Below are positions 50,218-60,345 of a DNA stretch of 64,000 bases, piece after piece. The stretch spans positions 8,473,501 to 8,537,500 of the forward strand of contig NZ_CP121666.1 in assembly GCF_029714325.1 (NCBI RefSeq), in the 5' to 3' direction. The notes beneath the pieces were generated by a model. The model had not been told where the DNA came from. It did not search any database and worked only from the letters and a program-made list of their open reading frames with translations. The number at the start of each line of letters is the position of its first letter. Position 1 is the stretch's first letter. Origin of the DNA: Bradyrhizobium sp. CB1717. GTDB lineage: Bacteria; Pseudomonadota; Alphaproteobacteria; Rhizobiales; Xanthobacteraceae. Made by a program: the position numbers and the translations under genes.

Positions 50218-51231
50218 TTACGCAGCCTTCGCCAGCCCGAACGCCTCCGCCAGCAGCGAATACGACCTCTTCCGCGCTTCGTGGTCGTACACGGCGGTGA
50301 TCGCCATCAACTCGTCCGGTTTGCTCGCATCGATCAGCGGCTGCAGCTTCTTCTGCACCGTCGCCGGGTTGCCGACGAACAGGCGCGAACGGTTGCGAGC
50401 GATCGAGATGCGCTCGGAATCCGTATAGGGATAAGCCAGCGCCTCCTCGACGCTCGGCAGCGGCAGATATTGGCCGCGGTCGCGACGGAGCCGATTGAGA
50501 TCGAACGAGGTCGCGAGCTTTTCGGCGTCCTCATCAGTCTCCGCCGCAATGACGGCCACCGCGAGGATCGCGTGGGGGCTCGCGCGCCAAGCCGAGGGCT
50601 GGAAGCGGTTGCGGTAATGCACCATCGCATCGATCGCGTCGTGGGACGCAAAATGATGCGCGAAGGCGAAGCCCATGCCGACTTGCGCGGCGAGCTCCGA
50701 CGAATAATCGCTGGAGCCGAGCAGCCAGATCGGCGGCAGGGGGGTATCGTCGGGCATCGCGACGACGTTGTTATAGGGGTGCCCTGAGGGGAATTCGCGG
50801 GTCTGCCACAGGATCAATTCGTGCAGCCGCTCCAGGAAATCGTCGCCCTCGCGGCGGTCGAGCCGGCTGCGCAGCGCGTAAGCCGTGGCGCCGTCGGTGC
50901 CGGGTGCGCGGCCAAGCCCGAGGTCGATGCGGCCGGGAAACAGCGCCTCCAGCATCTTGAAGCGCTCGGCCACGACCAGCGGCGCGTGGTTAGGCAGCAT
51001 CACCCCGCCCGAGCCGACGCGAATGTGTTTTGTGACCGCCGCGATCTGCCCAATCATCACGTCAGGCGCTGGGCTTGCGACCGAGGCGAGGTTGTGATGC
51101 TCGGCGAGCCAGTAACGGACATAGCCGAGCCCATCGACATGGCGCGCCAGATCGATGCTGTTGCGCAGCGCCGCGGCGGGCTTTGTGCCTGTGGTGACGA
51201 CGGAGAGGTCAAGGACTGAGAGCGGGATCAT
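50218..51231 (-). CDS. LLM-class flavin-dependent oxidoreductase
   Basis: A 337-residue luciferase-like TIM-barrel flavoprotein, YhbW-like. Seen are [60 protein letters not shown] and [20 protein letters not shown], typical of the LLM subgroup annotated as MsnO8-like. FMN or F420 use and the substrate cannot be told. It is divergent from metF across a 377-base gap. Confidence 0.9.
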   Translation of the reverse strand: MIPLSVLDLSVVTTGTKPAAALRNSIDLARHVDGLGYVRYWLAEHHNLASVASPAPDVMIGQIAAVTKHIRVGSGGVMLPNHAPLVVAERFKMLEALFPGRIDLGLGRAPGTDGATAYALRSRLDRREGDDFLERLHELILWQTREFPSGHPYNNVVAMPDDTPLPPIWLLGSSDYSSELAAQVGMGFAFAHHFASHDAIDAMVHYRNRFQPSAWRASPHAILAVAVIAAETDEDAEKLATSFDLNRLRRDRGQYLPLPSVEEALAYPYTDSERISIARNRSRLFVGNPATVQKKLQPLIDASKPDELMAITAVYDHEARKRSYSLLAEAFGLAKAA

Positions 51232-51608
51232 GGCGCGTTAACGTAGTGAAGGGTCGCGTGGCGGCAATGGGTTGGCAGCGCAGGTCTGGCGTGTGTGCGC
51301 CGCGCGCAGTTGAGCTCGCGGCATTGGGCCAAAGGCAGCGGCGTACACCCCAACTTCAAACTGCCCACATCAGATCGAGCGGTATCATGCACCCGTAATT
51401 TTACCAACTTCATGTTATTACTATATAATTTATACTTCAATCCATATCCCACATCAGCTTCAAAAGAGCACAAAATAGCACACCACCTCCCTGAAGTGGG
51501 CTACTTCCCACTTCCGATGGGCTGTCGGCCAGACGGCCTTTGTCCTATCTTACCCGCTCCCAAACTTGACCTGACGGCCGGCCACGAAGACTTGGCGGGA
51601 TCCTTGCA
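51232..51608. other. AT-rich divergent control region upstream of metF
   Basis: The stretch 51395-51480 is clearly AT-rich against the GC-rich window. It holds a 10-bp direct repeat CCCACATCAG (51364-51373 and 51448-51457) and a hairpin GAAGTGGG/CCCACTTC (51493-51514). No convincing gene or known methionine riboswitch was recognised. It must carry the promoters of metF-metH and the LLM gene. Confidence 0.55.
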
Positions 51609-51620
51609 GTGAGTGGTGCC

Positions 51621-52541
51621 ATGACTGACCTGACGACGCCTGCGACAGCCGACCGGCAAGACGGGCACCTGAAGCGGCCTGCGATCTCCTTCGAGTTCTT
51701 TCCGCCCAAGTCCGAGGAGATGGAGCGCAATCTCTGGGAGACGATCAACCGCCTCGCCCCGCTCGACCCGAAATTCGTCTCGGTGACCTATGGCGCCGGC
51801 GGCTCGACCCGCGAGCGCACGCATTCGACCATCTCCCGCATCCTCAAGGAGACCGCGCTGCTGCCGGCCGCGCACCTGACCTGCGTCGGCGCTTCGCGCG
51901 GCGAGATCGACGAGATCGTCGACCGCTATCACGAGGTCGGCGTCCGCCACATCGTCGGCCTGCGCGGCGATCCCGCCGGCGGCATCGGCACGCCCTACTC
52001 CAGCCATCCCGACGGCTACCAGAGCTCCGCCGAGCTCGTCGCGGGGATCAAGAAGCGGCACAGCGATATCGAAGTGTCAGTCTCAGCCTATCCCGAGAAG
52101 CACCCCGAGGCGCGCGACTTCGACGCCGATCTCGACACGCTGAAGGCCAAGGTCGACGCGGGCGCGACGCGCGCGATCACGCAGGTGTTCTTCGATAACG
52201 ACTTTTACTTCCGCTATCTCGATCGTGTCCGCGCGCGCGGCATCGACATTCCGGTCGTGCCGGGCATCATGCCCATGCACAATTTCAAGCAGGCGCGCAA
52301 TTTCGTCACCCGGAACGGCACCACCGTGCCCGACTGGCTCGCCGCGAAATTCGAAGGCCTCGATAACGACGCCGAAACCCGCAAGCTGGTCGCCGCGACG
52401 GTTGCGGCCGGCCAGGTGCAGAAGCTCGCCAAGCACGGCGTCGACACCTTCCATTTCTACACCATGAACCGCGCCGATCTCGTGTTCGCGATCAGCCATT
52501 TGCTCGGCATTCGCGCCAAGAGCGCCCAAAAGGCTGCGTAA
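51621..52541 (+). CDS. metF: Methylenetetrahydrofolate reductase
   Basis: A 306-residue FAD enzyme that makes 5-methyl-THF for methionine synthesis. Conserved: ISFEFFPPKSEEMERNLWET, FVSVTYGAGGSTRERTHSTI, LTCVGASRGEIDEIVD, HIVGLRGDPAGG, ITQVFFDNDFYFRYLDRVRA and VPGIMPMHNFKQARNF. The start could also be GTG 51609. metH follows 6 bp later, so the enzyme and its consumer are made together. Confidence 0.96.
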   Translation: MTDLTTPATADRQDGHLKRPAISFEFFPPKSEEMERNLWETINRLAPLDPKFVSVTYGAGGSTRERTHSTISRILKETALLPAAHLTCVGASRGEIDEIVDRYHEVGVRHIVGLRGDPAGGIGTPYSSHPDGYQSSAELVAGIKKRHSDIEVSVSAYPEKHPEARDFDADLDTLKAKVDAGATRAITQVFFDNDFYFRYLDRVRARGIDIPVVPGIMPMHNFKQARNFVTRNGTTVPDWLAAKFEGLDNDAETRKLVAATVAAGQVQKLAKHGVDTFHFYTMNRADLVFAISHLLGIRAKSAQKAA

Positions 52542-52547
52542 GAGAAA

Positions 52548-55500
52548 ATGACCGTACCCGTTTCCGCCAAGCGAATTGCCCTGCTCAACGCCGCGCGCGA
52601 GCGCATCCTTGTGCTCGACGGCGCCATGGGCACGATGATCCAGAACCTGCAGTTCGACGAGAAGGCGTTCCGCGGCGAGCGCTTCAAGAATTTCCATCGC
52701 GACCTGCGCGGCAACAATGATCTTCTGATCCTGACCCAGCCACAGGCGATCGAGGACATCCACGCCGCGTATTTGCGCGCCGGCGCCGACATCGTCGCGA
52801 CCAACACGTTCTCGACGACGTCGATCGCGCAAGCCGATTACGACCTCACCGACATCGTCTACGAGATGGCGCGCGAAGGCGCCCGTCTCGCCGGCAACGC
52901 CGCCCGCCGCGTCGAAGCCGAGGACGGCAAGCCGCGCTTCGTTGCGGGAGCCATCGGCCCCACCAACCGGACCGCCTCGATTTCCCCCGACGTCTCCAAT
53001 CCCGGCTACCGCGCCGTCACTTTCGACGATTTGCGCAAGTCGTACGGCGAGCAGATCCGCGGCCTGATCGACGGCGGCGTCGACTTGCTGCTGGTCGAGA
53101 CCATCTTCGACACGCTCAACGCCAAGGCGGCGCTCTATGCCATCGCCGAGATCACCGAAGAGCTCGGCATCGACATGCCGGTGATGGTGTCGGGCACCAT
53201 CACCGACAAGTCCGGCCGCCTGCTGTCGGGTCAGATGCCGGAAGCGTTCTGGCATTCGGTGCGGCACGCAAAGCCCGTCACCATCGGCTTCAACTGCGCG
53301 CTCGGCGCGGAAGACCTGCGCGCGCATATCGCCGATATCGGCCGCGTCGCCGATACGCTCGTGTGTGCCTATCCGAACGCTGGCCTGCCCAACGAGTTCG
53401 GCCAGTATGACGAGACGCCTGACTACATGGCACGCCTCGTCGGCGAATTCGCCCGCGACGGCCTCGTCAACATCGTCGGCGGCTGCTGCGGCACCACGCC
53501 GGACCATATCGCGGCGATTGCGGCTGCGGTCGCTCCGCACAAGCCGCGCATCGTACCGGAGATCGCGCCGCGCCTGCGGCTCTCCGGCCTCGAGCCGTTC
53601 GTGCTGACGGACGCGATTCCGTTCGTGAACGTCGGCGAGCGCACCAACGTCACGGGCTCGGCCCGCTTCCGCAAGCTGATCACCGCCGGCGACTACACCG
53701 CCGCGCTGCAGGTCGCGCGCGACCAGGTCGAGAACGGCGCGCAGATCATCGACGTCAACATGGACGAAGGCCTGCTCGATTCCGAAGCCGCGATGGTGAC
53801 GTTCCTCAACCTCGTCGCCGCCGAGCCCGACATCGCCCGCGTGCCAGTGATGGTCGACTCCTCGAAATTCTCTGTGATCGAAGCCGGCCTGAAATGCGTG
53901 CAGGGCAAGCCGGTCGTCAACTCGATCTCGATGAAGGAAGGCGAGGAGAAATTCATTCACGAGGCCAAGATCGCCCGCCGTCACGGCGCGGCCGTCGTCG
54001 TCATGGCATTCGACGAGGTCGGCCAGGCCGACACGTTCGCGCGCAAGACCGAGATATGCAAGCGCGCCTACGACATCCTGGTGACCAAGGTCGGCTTCCC
54101 GCCTGAAGACATCATCTTCGATCCGAACATCTTCGCGATCGCGACCGGCATCGAGGAGCACAACAATTACGGGGTCGACTTCATCGAGGCGACGCGCTGG
54201 ATCCGCCAGAACCTGCCGGGCGCGCACATCTCGGGCGGCGTCTCCAATCTGTCGTTCTCGTTCCGCGGCAACGAGCCGGTGCGCGAGGCCATGCACTCGG
54301 TGTTCCTGTATCACGCCATCAAGGCCGGCATGGACATGGGCATCGTCAACGCCGGGCAGATGATCGTCTATGACGACATCGACCCCGAGCTGCGCCAGAC
54401 CTGCGAGGACGTCGTCCTCAACCGCGACCCTGGCGCCTCCGAGCGCCTGTTGGCGCTCGCGGAAAAATTCCGCGGCAAGAAGACGGAGAGCAAGGAAGCT
54501 GACCTCGCCTGGCGCGAATGGCCGGTGCAGAAGCGGCTATCGCATTCGCTGGTCCACGGCATCACCGAATTCATCGAGCAGGATACCGAAGAGGCCCGCA
54601 AGAATTCCTCGCGTCCGCTCGACGTGATCGAGGGACCGCTGATGGCGGGCATGAACGTGGTCGGCGATCTCTTCGGCGACGGCAAGATGTTCCTGCCGCA
54701 GGTGGTGAAATCCGCGCGCGTGATGAAGCAGGCCGTTGCCTACCTCATGCCGTTCATGGAGGAGGAGAAGGCGCGCAACCTCGCGAGCGGCATCGGCACC
54801 GAGAGCTCCTCGTCCGCCGGCAAGATCGTGCTCGCGACGGTGAAGGGCGACGTTCACGACATCGGCAAGAACATCGTCGGCATCGTGCTCCAGTGCAACA
54901 ATTACGAGGTCATCGACCTCGGCGTGATGGTGCCGGCCGCCAAGATCGTCGAAACGGTGAAAGCGGAGAAGGCCGACATCGTCGGCCTCTCCGGCCTGAT
55001 CACGCCCTCGCTCGATGAGATGGCATTCTTCGCCGGCGAATTGCAGCGCGAAGGCCTGAAGCTGCCGCTGCTGATCGGCGGCGCCACCACCAGCCGCGTG
55101 CACACGGCGGTGAAGATCGACCCGAGCTATCGCGCCGGCCCCGTCGTCCACGTCAACGACGCCAGCCGCGCCGTCGGCGTCGCCTCCTCGCTGCTCTCGC
55201 CCGAGAAGCGCGAGGCCTATGCGGCCGAGGTGCGCGCCGAATACGCAAAGATTTCCGACGCGCATCTGCGCGCGCAGGCCGACAAGAAGCGGTTGAAGCT
55301 CGCTGCCGCCCGCGCCAACCGCGTGCCGGTCGATTTCGCCAAGAGCAAGCCGGTGAAGCCGACCTTCCTCGGCACCCGCAGCTTCGACGAATACGACCTC
55401 GCCGAGCTCGTCGACTGCATCGACTGGACGCCGTTCTTCCAGACCTGGGAGCTCGCCGGCCGCTTCCCCGCCATCCTCGACGACGCCAAGGTCGGCGAGG

Positions 55501-56396
55501 TCGCGCGCTCGCTCTATGACGATGCGCGCAAGATGCTCGACACCATCGTCAAGGAGAAATGGTTCCGGGCCCGTGCGACGATCGGCTTCTGGCCGGCGAA
55601 CGCGCAAGGCGACGACATCGTGCTCTATGCCGACGAGAGCCGGACCAAGAGCATCGCGACGCTGCACACGCTGCGCCAGCAGCTCGAGAAGCGCGAGGGC
55701 CGTTTCAACGCTGCGCTCGCCGACTTCATCGCGCCGGCCGGCGTGCCCGACTATATCGGCGGCTTCGTCGTCACGGCGGGCATTGGCGAGGACGCGGTTG
55801 CCGACCGCTTCAAGATGGCGAACGACGATTACTCCTCGATCCTGTGCAAGGCGCTGGCTGATCGTCTGGCCGAAGCCTTCGCCGAGCGCATGCATGCCCG
55901 CGTGCGCCGCGAGTTCTGGGCCTATGCTCCGGACGAGGCGCTTTCCAACGACGAGCTCATCCTCGAAAAATACCAGGGCATCCGCCCCGCCCCCGGCTAT
56001 CCCGCGCAGCCCGATCACACCGAGAAGGCGACGCTGTTCGAGCTGCTCGATGCGGAAGCGACCGCCGGCGTGAAGCTGACCGAGAGCTTTGCGATGTGGC
56101 CGGGTTCTTCCGTGTCCGGGCTCTATTTTGCGAACCCCGAGAGCTATTATTTCGGCGTCGGCAAGATCGAGCGAGACCAGGTCGAGGACTATGCCGCGCG
56201 CAAGGGCATGACGGTGGCGGAAGCCGAGCGCTGGCTCGCGCCGGTGCTCAACTACATCCCGTCACAGCAGACCGACAAGGCGTTCGCGGCAACGCCGGCG
56301 AACGACGAGGCGTCAAACGACCTCGCCTCGCATCCGCCGGGCTGCACCTGCGCGGTGCATCTGGTCTGGCAGAAAAAGCGCGCGGGCGCGGGCTAG
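52548..56396 (+). CDS. metH: Cobalamin-dependent methionine synthase
   Basis: A 1282-residue four-module enzyme that moves a methyl group from methyl-THF to homocysteine. Homocysteine domain 1-330 with zinc Cys in [12 protein letters not shown] and [11 protein letters not shown]; pterin domain about 360-620 ([20 protein letters not shown]); cap and B12 domain about 660-900 with the cobalamin motif [12 protein letters not shown] (His is the cobalt ligand); SAM-binding reactivation domain about 930-1260 ([20 protein letters not shown]). Coupled to metF. Full length, so it is self-sufficient for reactivation given a flavodoxin-type donor. Confidence 0.97.
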   Translation: MTVPVSAKRIALLNAARERILVLDGAMGTMIQNLQFDEKAFRGERFKNFHRDLRGNNDLLILTQPQAIEDIHAAYLRAGADIVATNTFSTTSIAQADYDLTDIVYEMAREGARLAGNAARRVEAEDGKPRFVAGAIGPTNRTASISPDVSNPGYRAVTFDDLRKSYGEQIRGLIDGGVDLLLVETIFDTLNAKAALYAIAEITEELGIDMPVMVSGTITDKSGRLLSGQMPEAFWHSVRHAKPVTIGFNCALGAEDLRAHIADIGRVADTLVCAYPNAGLPNEFGQYDETPDYMARLVGEFARDGLVNIVGGCCGTTPDHIAAIAAAVAPHKPRIVPEIAPRLRLSGLEPFVLTDAIPFVNVGERTNVTGSARFRKLITAGDYTAALQVARDQVENGAQIIDVNMDEGLLDSEAAMVTFLNLVAAEPDIARVPVMVDSSKFSVIEAGLKCVQGKPVVNSISMKEGEEKFIHEAKIARRHGAAVVVMAFDEVGQADTFARKTEICKRAYDILVTKVGFPPEDIIFDPNIFAIATGIEEHNNYGVDFIEATRWIRQNLPGAHISGGVSNLSFSFRGNEPVREAMHSVFLYHAIKAGMDMGIVNAGQMIVYDDIDPELRQTCEDVVLNRDPGASERLLALAEKFRGKKTESKEADLAWREWPVQKRLSHSLVHGITEFIEQDTEEARKNSSRPLDVIEGPLMAGMNVVGDLFGDGKMFLPQVVKSARVMKQAVAYLMPFMEEEKARNLASGIGTESSSSAGKIVLATVKGDVHDIGKNIVGIVLQCNNYEVIDLGVMVPAAKIVETVKAEKADIVGLSGLITPSLDEMAFFAGELQREGLKLPLLIGGATTSRVHTAVKIDPSYRAGPVVHVNDASRAVGVASSLLSPEKREAYAAEVRAEYAKISDAHLRAQADKKRLKLAAARANRVPVDFAKSKPVKPTFLGTRSFDEYDLAELVDCIDWTPFFQTWELAGRFPAILDDAKVGEVARSLYDDARKMLDTIVKEKWFRARATIGFWPANAQGDDIVLYADESRTKSIATLHTLRQQLEKREGRFNAALADFIAPAGVPDYIGGFVVTAGIGEDAVADRFKMANDDYSSILCKALADRLAEAFAERMHARVRREFWAYAPDEALSNDELILEKYQGIRPAPGYPAQPDHTEKATLFELLDAEATAGVKLTESFAMWPGSSVSGLYFANPESYYFGVGKIERDQVEDYAARKGMTVAEAERWLAPVLNYIPSQQTDKAFAATPANDEASNDLASHPPGCTCAVHLVWQKKRAGAG

Positions 56397-56426
56397 CCGC
56401 GCCTTTCCAAAACAAAAATGCGAAAA

Positions 56427-56454
56427 CAACCCCATGCACAGTAGAATGGGGTTG
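56427..56454 (+). terminator. Weak hairpin after metH
   Basis: CAACCCCAT (56427-56435) and ATGGGGTTG (56446-56454) with a 10-nt loop, 30 bp after metH. There is no T run, so it may be a processing or weak stop site only. Confidence 0.35.
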
Positions 56455-56476
56455 AAAGGGTTGAAGAATTTCGGTC

Positions 56477-57718
56477 TTGCCGAAAGCAAGTTGCGGCGTC
56501 GGGCAAAACAGTAGTAATATTCTATCATCGCCCATCGCACCGGTTTCGTCATCCCTTGCCACTTCTGCGGCAGCCCGCCTGGGTAAGGTCGCAGCGCATG
56601 GCGCGCCGCCAACCGCACCAGGCGGCCCCGCGGAGACCCGCTCACCCTGCCTCTCCATCCGTGAACCGGCGCGCGTCTCGTGCCGACCAACACGCGGTCG
56701 GCGCGCGCGGGAGGGTGCCATTCGCAATCGTCTGGAAATCCTGGCCTTCTGCCTCGTGATCGCCGGCGGGATCTCCGTTTCGCGTCAAGCCGCCTCACCC
56801 GATGCGGCGATGGCGCCGGCCGCGCAGCAGCCATCGAAACCCGCGGACACACATTCGACCATGCAAACCGTCACAAGGCTTCTCGCCGAGCCCCGCTCGC
56901 CGTCGCGCGACGACCAGCTCTATGCCGCCGCGGTGGCCCTGTTCAAGGCGATCGAGGCGGGTGAGGAGCCGGTCGAGAGCCGCGACATTCTGGCCAGGGC
57001 GCTGCACGAAGCTGCGCTCGGCGGGCACGCCAGCGCGTGGGTCGACTATGGCCGTTGCCTCTGGAACGGCTGGGGCGTGGCGCGCGACCGCGACGCGGCG
57101 GTGGACGCCTACAAGCGCGCGGCCGAGCTCGGCCTGGACTACGGTGCCTATCTCGTCGCCTACAATCTCTATTGGACGTTCCAGAGATACGACGACGCCT
57201 ATGCGTATGCGCAGAGGGCGCTTGGAAATGACGATCCCGACGGCGCTGTGCACTATCTCCTGGGACTGATGGCCTACAATGGTCGCGGGCGTCCGAAAGA
57301 CGTCGCCGAAAGTCTCGCATTGCATCTGGAGGCGGCGAAACGCGGCAATGCCGATGCCTATTTCGAGCTGTTCGTCTATGCGATGCATGGCATCGGCGAC
57401 CGCAGCAAGGCGGCATTCTACCTGAAGCAGGCCGGACAGCGCGACCAGCCGCGCGCCTGCGCCAATCTCGGCGTGTACTATGCCACCGGGCAATTGCCCG
57501 GCATTGCGCAGGATTTCACCGAGTCCGTCCGCTGGTACAAGCGCGCCGTCGATCTCGGCATCGGCCGCGCCGCAGCAGCGCTCGGCGTGATGGCGACGCG
57601 TGGCGAAGGGATGGAGAAAGATCTCGACGCAGCGGAATCCTATTTCGATCGCGCCGAAGAACTGGGGTTCGAGCTGGACGAGTATCTCGACGAGGTTGGC
57701 GTGAAGCGGAGCAGATAG
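56477..57718 (+). CDS. Sel1/TPR-repeat protein with N-terminal membrane anchor
   Basis: An open frame of 413 codons. About six Sel1-like repeats lie in residues 130-400 (ASAWVDYGRCLWNGWGVARD, YLLGLMAYNGRGRPKDVAES, ARACANLGVYYATGQLPGI-type units), and a hydrophobic anchor at about 87-102 (LEILAFCLVIAGGIS). The true start is unclear: the first 80 residues look non-coding. No ATG or TTG, and no GTG with a ribosome site, occurs just before the anchor; an ATT at 56720 does, right after GGGAGG. Sel1 proteins usually mediate protein contacts in the envelope. Confidence 0.72.
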   Translation: MPKASCGVGQNSSNILSSPIAPVSSSLATSAAARLGKVAAHGAPPTAPGGPAETRSPCLSIREPARVSCRPTRGRRAREGAIRNRLEILAFCLVIAGGISVSRQAASPDAAMAPAAQQPSKPADTHSTMQTVTRLLAEPRSPSRDDQLYAAAVALFKAIEAGEEPVESRDILARALHEAALGGHASAWVDYGRCLWNGWGVARDRDAAVDAYKRAAELGLDYGAYLVAYNLYWTFQRYDDAYAYAQRALGNDDPDGAVHYLLGLMAYNGRGRPKDVAESLALHLEAAKRGNADAYFELFVYAMHGIGDRSKAAFYLKQAGQRDQPRACANLGVYYATGQLPGIAQDFTESVRWYKRAVDLGIGRAAAALGVMATRGEGMEKDLDAAESYFDRAEELGFELDEYLDEVGVKRSR

Positions 57719-57725
57719 TTCGCTA

Positions 57726-57970
57726 TAGCTTCGTCATTCCCGGGTGCGCGCCGGCGGCGCGCCCCGGAATGATGGAGCAGCTCAGGTCCCACACGCGCGG
57801 CGCCCATCCTCCCCTTGAGGGGGAGGATGGGTTCGCATGCAGCGAAGCGGAATGCGGACCGAGGTGGGGTGACAGTCGCTCCACCGAAGCGCTGCCCGAG
57901 GTGAGAGATCACCCCACCCCGCTCGCGCTGCGCGCGATCGACCCTCCCCCTCCAGGGGAGGGTAAGGGAC
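57726..57970. repeat. Cluster of GC-rich palindromic repeats
   Basis: It contains a palindrome at about 57734-57772 (TCATTCCCGGG to CCCCGGAATGA), CCTCCCCTTGAGGGGGAGG at about 57811-57829, GGTGGGGTGA/TCACCCCACC pairing across 57862-57920, and CCCTCCCCCTCCAGGGGAGG near 57944-57963, a type also found at 62949-62968 and in the 62748/63414 arms. No gene is visible in this 253-base gap. Confidence 0.75.
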
Positions 57971-57971
57971 C

Positions 57972-58511
57972 TCACCCCTTCGGCGGGGCCAGCGGCTGCA
58001 TGATCTCCTGGAATGGCGGCAACGCCTCGCAGCGCTCGGCATGCGCGCTGAGTGCCGGATAGCGTGCGGCATCGAACAGCTGCGGATGCGCCTCGCGGGT
58101 GAAGCGGATGACGCAGGCGACCGCGATGTCGGCGTGACCGATACGCTCGCCAAGCCAATAGGGCGTCGTCACCTTGGCACGCTCGGCTTCCAGCACGCCC
58201 AGCACATCCGCGATCTGCGCCTGGCAGCGCTCGACCCATAGCGCGAGCTGCTCCTTCCGCAGCACGCGCTCGTAGAGCAGGCTCACGGCCTTGTCGCCGA
58301 GGCCGGAGGCGAGCGCGCAGATCCGCAGATGCTTTCGCCGCTCGGCGCCGCTGCGCGGCAGCGGCACGCGGCGCAGGGGATTATAGGGCGCGATCTTGTC
58401 GGCATCGCCGAAGGTCGACCACGGCTTGTGCTCGAAAGCGAGCCCGTAAAGCCGCAGCGTAATCGCGACGCGGCGGACGAAGGGGGAGTCGTATTGGCCG
58501 ATCAGGAACAT
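57972..58511 (-). CDS. Glutathione S-transferase with internal deletion
   Basis: A 179-residue GST-like protein, shorter than the usual 200 or more. The N-terminal thioredoxin-like part (MFLIGQYDSPFVRRVAITLR to APYNPLRRVP) breaks off at residue 49 and continues as LPRSGAERRKHLRICALASG, the start of the helical domain. The usual beta3-beta4 part with the Glu-Ser glutathione motif is absent, about 25-30 residues, without a frameshift. The C-terminal domain is otherwise intact (PYWLGERIGHADIAVACVIR). Catalytic loss is inferred. Confidence 0.8.
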   Translation of the reverse strand: MFLIGQYDSPFVRRVAITLRLYGLAFEHKPWSTFGDADKIAPYNPLRRVPLPRSGAERRKHLRICALASGLGDKAVSLLYERVLRKEQLALWVERCQAQIADVLGVLEAERAKVTTPYWLGERIGHADIAVACVIRFTREAHPQLFDAARYPALSAHAERCEALPPFQEIMQPLAPPKG

Positions 58512-58654
58512 GGTTTTCGCTGCTCCTCGTTCGCTGGATAAGGCGGGGTCGTCCACTCTCCACGAGAAGATCAGCGCCGCACAAGGAATATCTTGGACAT
58601 GAAGCATTGCGTCGGATGCATCGGTACGCTCGACAGATCACGCGCACCGCGCGC

Positions 58655-58957
58655 TCAAAGACCATCCCGGATCTCGCGCTTGATGGCGGCGATCGCGGTT
58701 TCGTTGCGCTTGTACATCGTCCACTGCTTGATCCGCTTGGCGCGTACCAGCTTTGCCGCCGTCAGCACCCGCATGTGCTCGCTCAACGTCGGTGCGCTGA
58801 CGCCGAGCTTTTCGGCGATCAGCAATCCGCAGACGCCGTCCTCGACCAGGTCGCCATCGGCCTGCTCGCGGAAATGCTTTCGCGGATCCCGCAGCCAATC
58901 CAGGATCTGCAGGCGACGCTCATTGGCCAGTGCGCGCAGGGCGACTGCAAATTTCAT
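58655..58957 (-). CDS. ArsR-family transcriptional regulator
   Basis: A 100-residue winged-helix repressor. Helix-turn-helix region: LANERRLQILDWLRDPRKHF, VCGLLIAEKLGVSAPTLSEH and MRVLTAAKLVRAKRIKQWTM. No Cys metal site of the classical ArsR type is seen, so it may sense something else or act through protein contacts. It is divergent from the PLP-dehydratase gene, with 63 bp between the start codons, and may control it. Confidence 0.88.
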   Translation of the reverse strand: MKFAVALRALANERRLQILDWLRDPRKHFREQADGDLVEDGVCGLLIAEKLGVSAPTLSEHMRVLTAAKLVRAKRIKQWTMYKRNETAIAAIKREIRDGL

Positions 58958-59020
58958 TTAGCCATTTTGCTAATTACCTAATTGATGTCAACTCTACCTT
59001 GCGCTATTCTGGGCGGCATC

Positions 59021-59968
59021 ATGACAGCGACAATGGACATCAATCGGGAGCGGATTGCGGCGACCGAGGCGGTCATCCGTCCGCATATCAGGCGCACGCC
59101 CCTTGTTCAGGCCGATCTCGCCGATTTCGGCCTGCCGGCCGCGCCGGTCACGTTCAAGCTCGAGATGCTGCAGCATTCCGGATCGTTCAAGGCACGCGGC
59201 GCCTTTGCCAATCTGTTGCTGCGCCAGGTGCCGCAGGCCGGCGTCGTCGCCGCATCCGGCGGCAATCACGGCGCGGCGGTCGCCTACGCGGCGCAGCGGC
59301 TCGGCATTCCCGCCACGATCTTCGTGCCCGACATCACCTCGCCCGCCAAGGCCGAGCGCATCAGCGGCTATGGCGCAAAGCTAGTGATCGCGGGCAACCG
59401 CTACGCTGATGCGCTCGCCGCCAGCGAAGCGCATGTCGCGCGGACCGGCGCGCTGGCCGTTCATGCCTATGATCAGGCCGAAACCCTGCTCGGCCAGGGC
59501 AGCGTCGGACTGGAGCTGGAGCAGGATGCTCCCGGCATCGACACGCTGCTGGTGGCGGTCGGCGGCGGTGGACTGATCGGCGGCATCGCGGCGTGGTACG
59601 CCGGCAGGACGCGCATCGTCGCGGTCGAGCCGGAGCAATCGCCGACCCTGCACGCTGCGTTCGAAGCGGGCACGCCGGTCGATGCGCCGGCCGGCGGCAT
59701 CGCCGCCGACAGTCTCGCGCCGCGGCGCGTCGGCGCGCTGATGTTTCCGATCGCGCGCTCCCATGTCGAACGCGTCGTTCTCGTCAGCGACGAGGCGATC
59801 CGGCAGGCGCAGGCCGCCCTGTGGTCGCACCTGCGCCTCGTGGCCGAGCCCGGCGGCGCAGCCGCGTTTGCCGCGCTGCTGTCCGGCCGCTATCGTCCCG
59901 CGGCCGGCGAGCGCATCGCGGTCCTGGTCTGCGGCGCCAACACGACGGCGGTGAATTTCGACAGCTAG
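59021..59968 (+). CDS. PLP-dependent threonine/serine dehydratase-like enzyme
   Basis: A 315-residue fold-type II PLP enzyme. The Schiff-base Lys57 is in QHSGSFKARGAFANLL, phosphate binding is by VGGGGLIGGIAAWYAG, and ASGGNHGAAVAYAAQRLGIP contacts the substrate. The C-terminus ends VLVCGANTTAVNFDS. There is no regulatory ACT domain, so it is a catabolic or racemase-like type. The start could be 59021 or 59033. Divergent from an ArsR-type regulator. Confidence 0.9.
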   Translation: MTATMDINRERIAATEAVIRPHIRRTPLVQADLADFGLPAAPVTFKLEMLQHSGSFKARGAFANLLLRQVPQAGVVAASGGNHGAAVAYAAQRLGIPATIFVPDITSPAKAERISGYGAKLVIAGNRYADALAASEAHVARTGALAVHAYDQAETLLGQGSVGLELEQDAPGIDTLLVAVGGGGLIGGIAAWYAGRTRIVAVEPEQSPTLHAAFEAGTPVDAPAGGIAADSLAPRRVGALMFPIARSHVERVVLVSDEAIRQAQAALWSHLRLVAEPGGAAAFAALLSGRYRPAAGERIAVLVCGANTTAVNFDS

Positions 59969-60345
59969 TTGCGGGGATGCATGATCAGGCCGGGCGCAGT
60001 TTTCCTGATGTCGATCCTGCTTGGATTGCCCCCTGGTCGCGCGCCATCGAAGAACATCGTCTGTCAGTTCTTTTGCCAACAACAGCAAGGCCAATGATAA
60101 AGGCGTGCTCCGCTGCGACATAGCACAGCGATATGCGGGGACTTCTGCTGAACACTTCCCGGATGTCGCTTCGCTTATTCGGGCTACGATGCTGTCACGT
60201 GTTGATATATCGATTTGGAGTGGAGCAGCAGCACCATGCTCCGTCATTGCGAGCGCAGCGAAACAATCCAGATCCTTCCGTGGGGGCAGTCTGGATTGCT
60301 TCGTCGCCAGAGCTCCTCGCAATGACGTGTGGGGGCAGCCGCGCC
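59969..60345. other. Convergent gap with one long dispersed repeat
   Basis: 377 bases between the PLP gene and the GNAT gene. Bases 60242-60327 are a dispersed palindromic repeat; the rest (about 59969-60240) shows no gene or clear signal. Confidence 0.6.
60242..60327. repeat. 86-bp palindromic dispersed repeat, copy 1
   Basis: Outer arms CGTCATTGCGAG and CTCGCAATGACG with inner CAATCCAGA / TCTGGATTG. It is repeated in the same orientation at 61009-61096, so two copies bracket the GNAT gene. Confidence 0.88.

Noticed and set aside
51295..51612. Small genes or a methionine riboswitch upstream of metF
   Set aside because: The short frames lack ribosome sites and cross an AT-rich control region; no conserved SAM, SAH or cobalamin riboswitch core could be recognised by eye.
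52083..54314. 743-codon open frame on minus opposite metF-metH
   Set aside because: Shadow of metF and metH; composition is typical of antisense frames in GC-rich genes.
57726..57970. CRISPR array
   Set aside because: The repeats are palindromic, unequal and irregularly spaced, with no spacer pattern and no cas genes.
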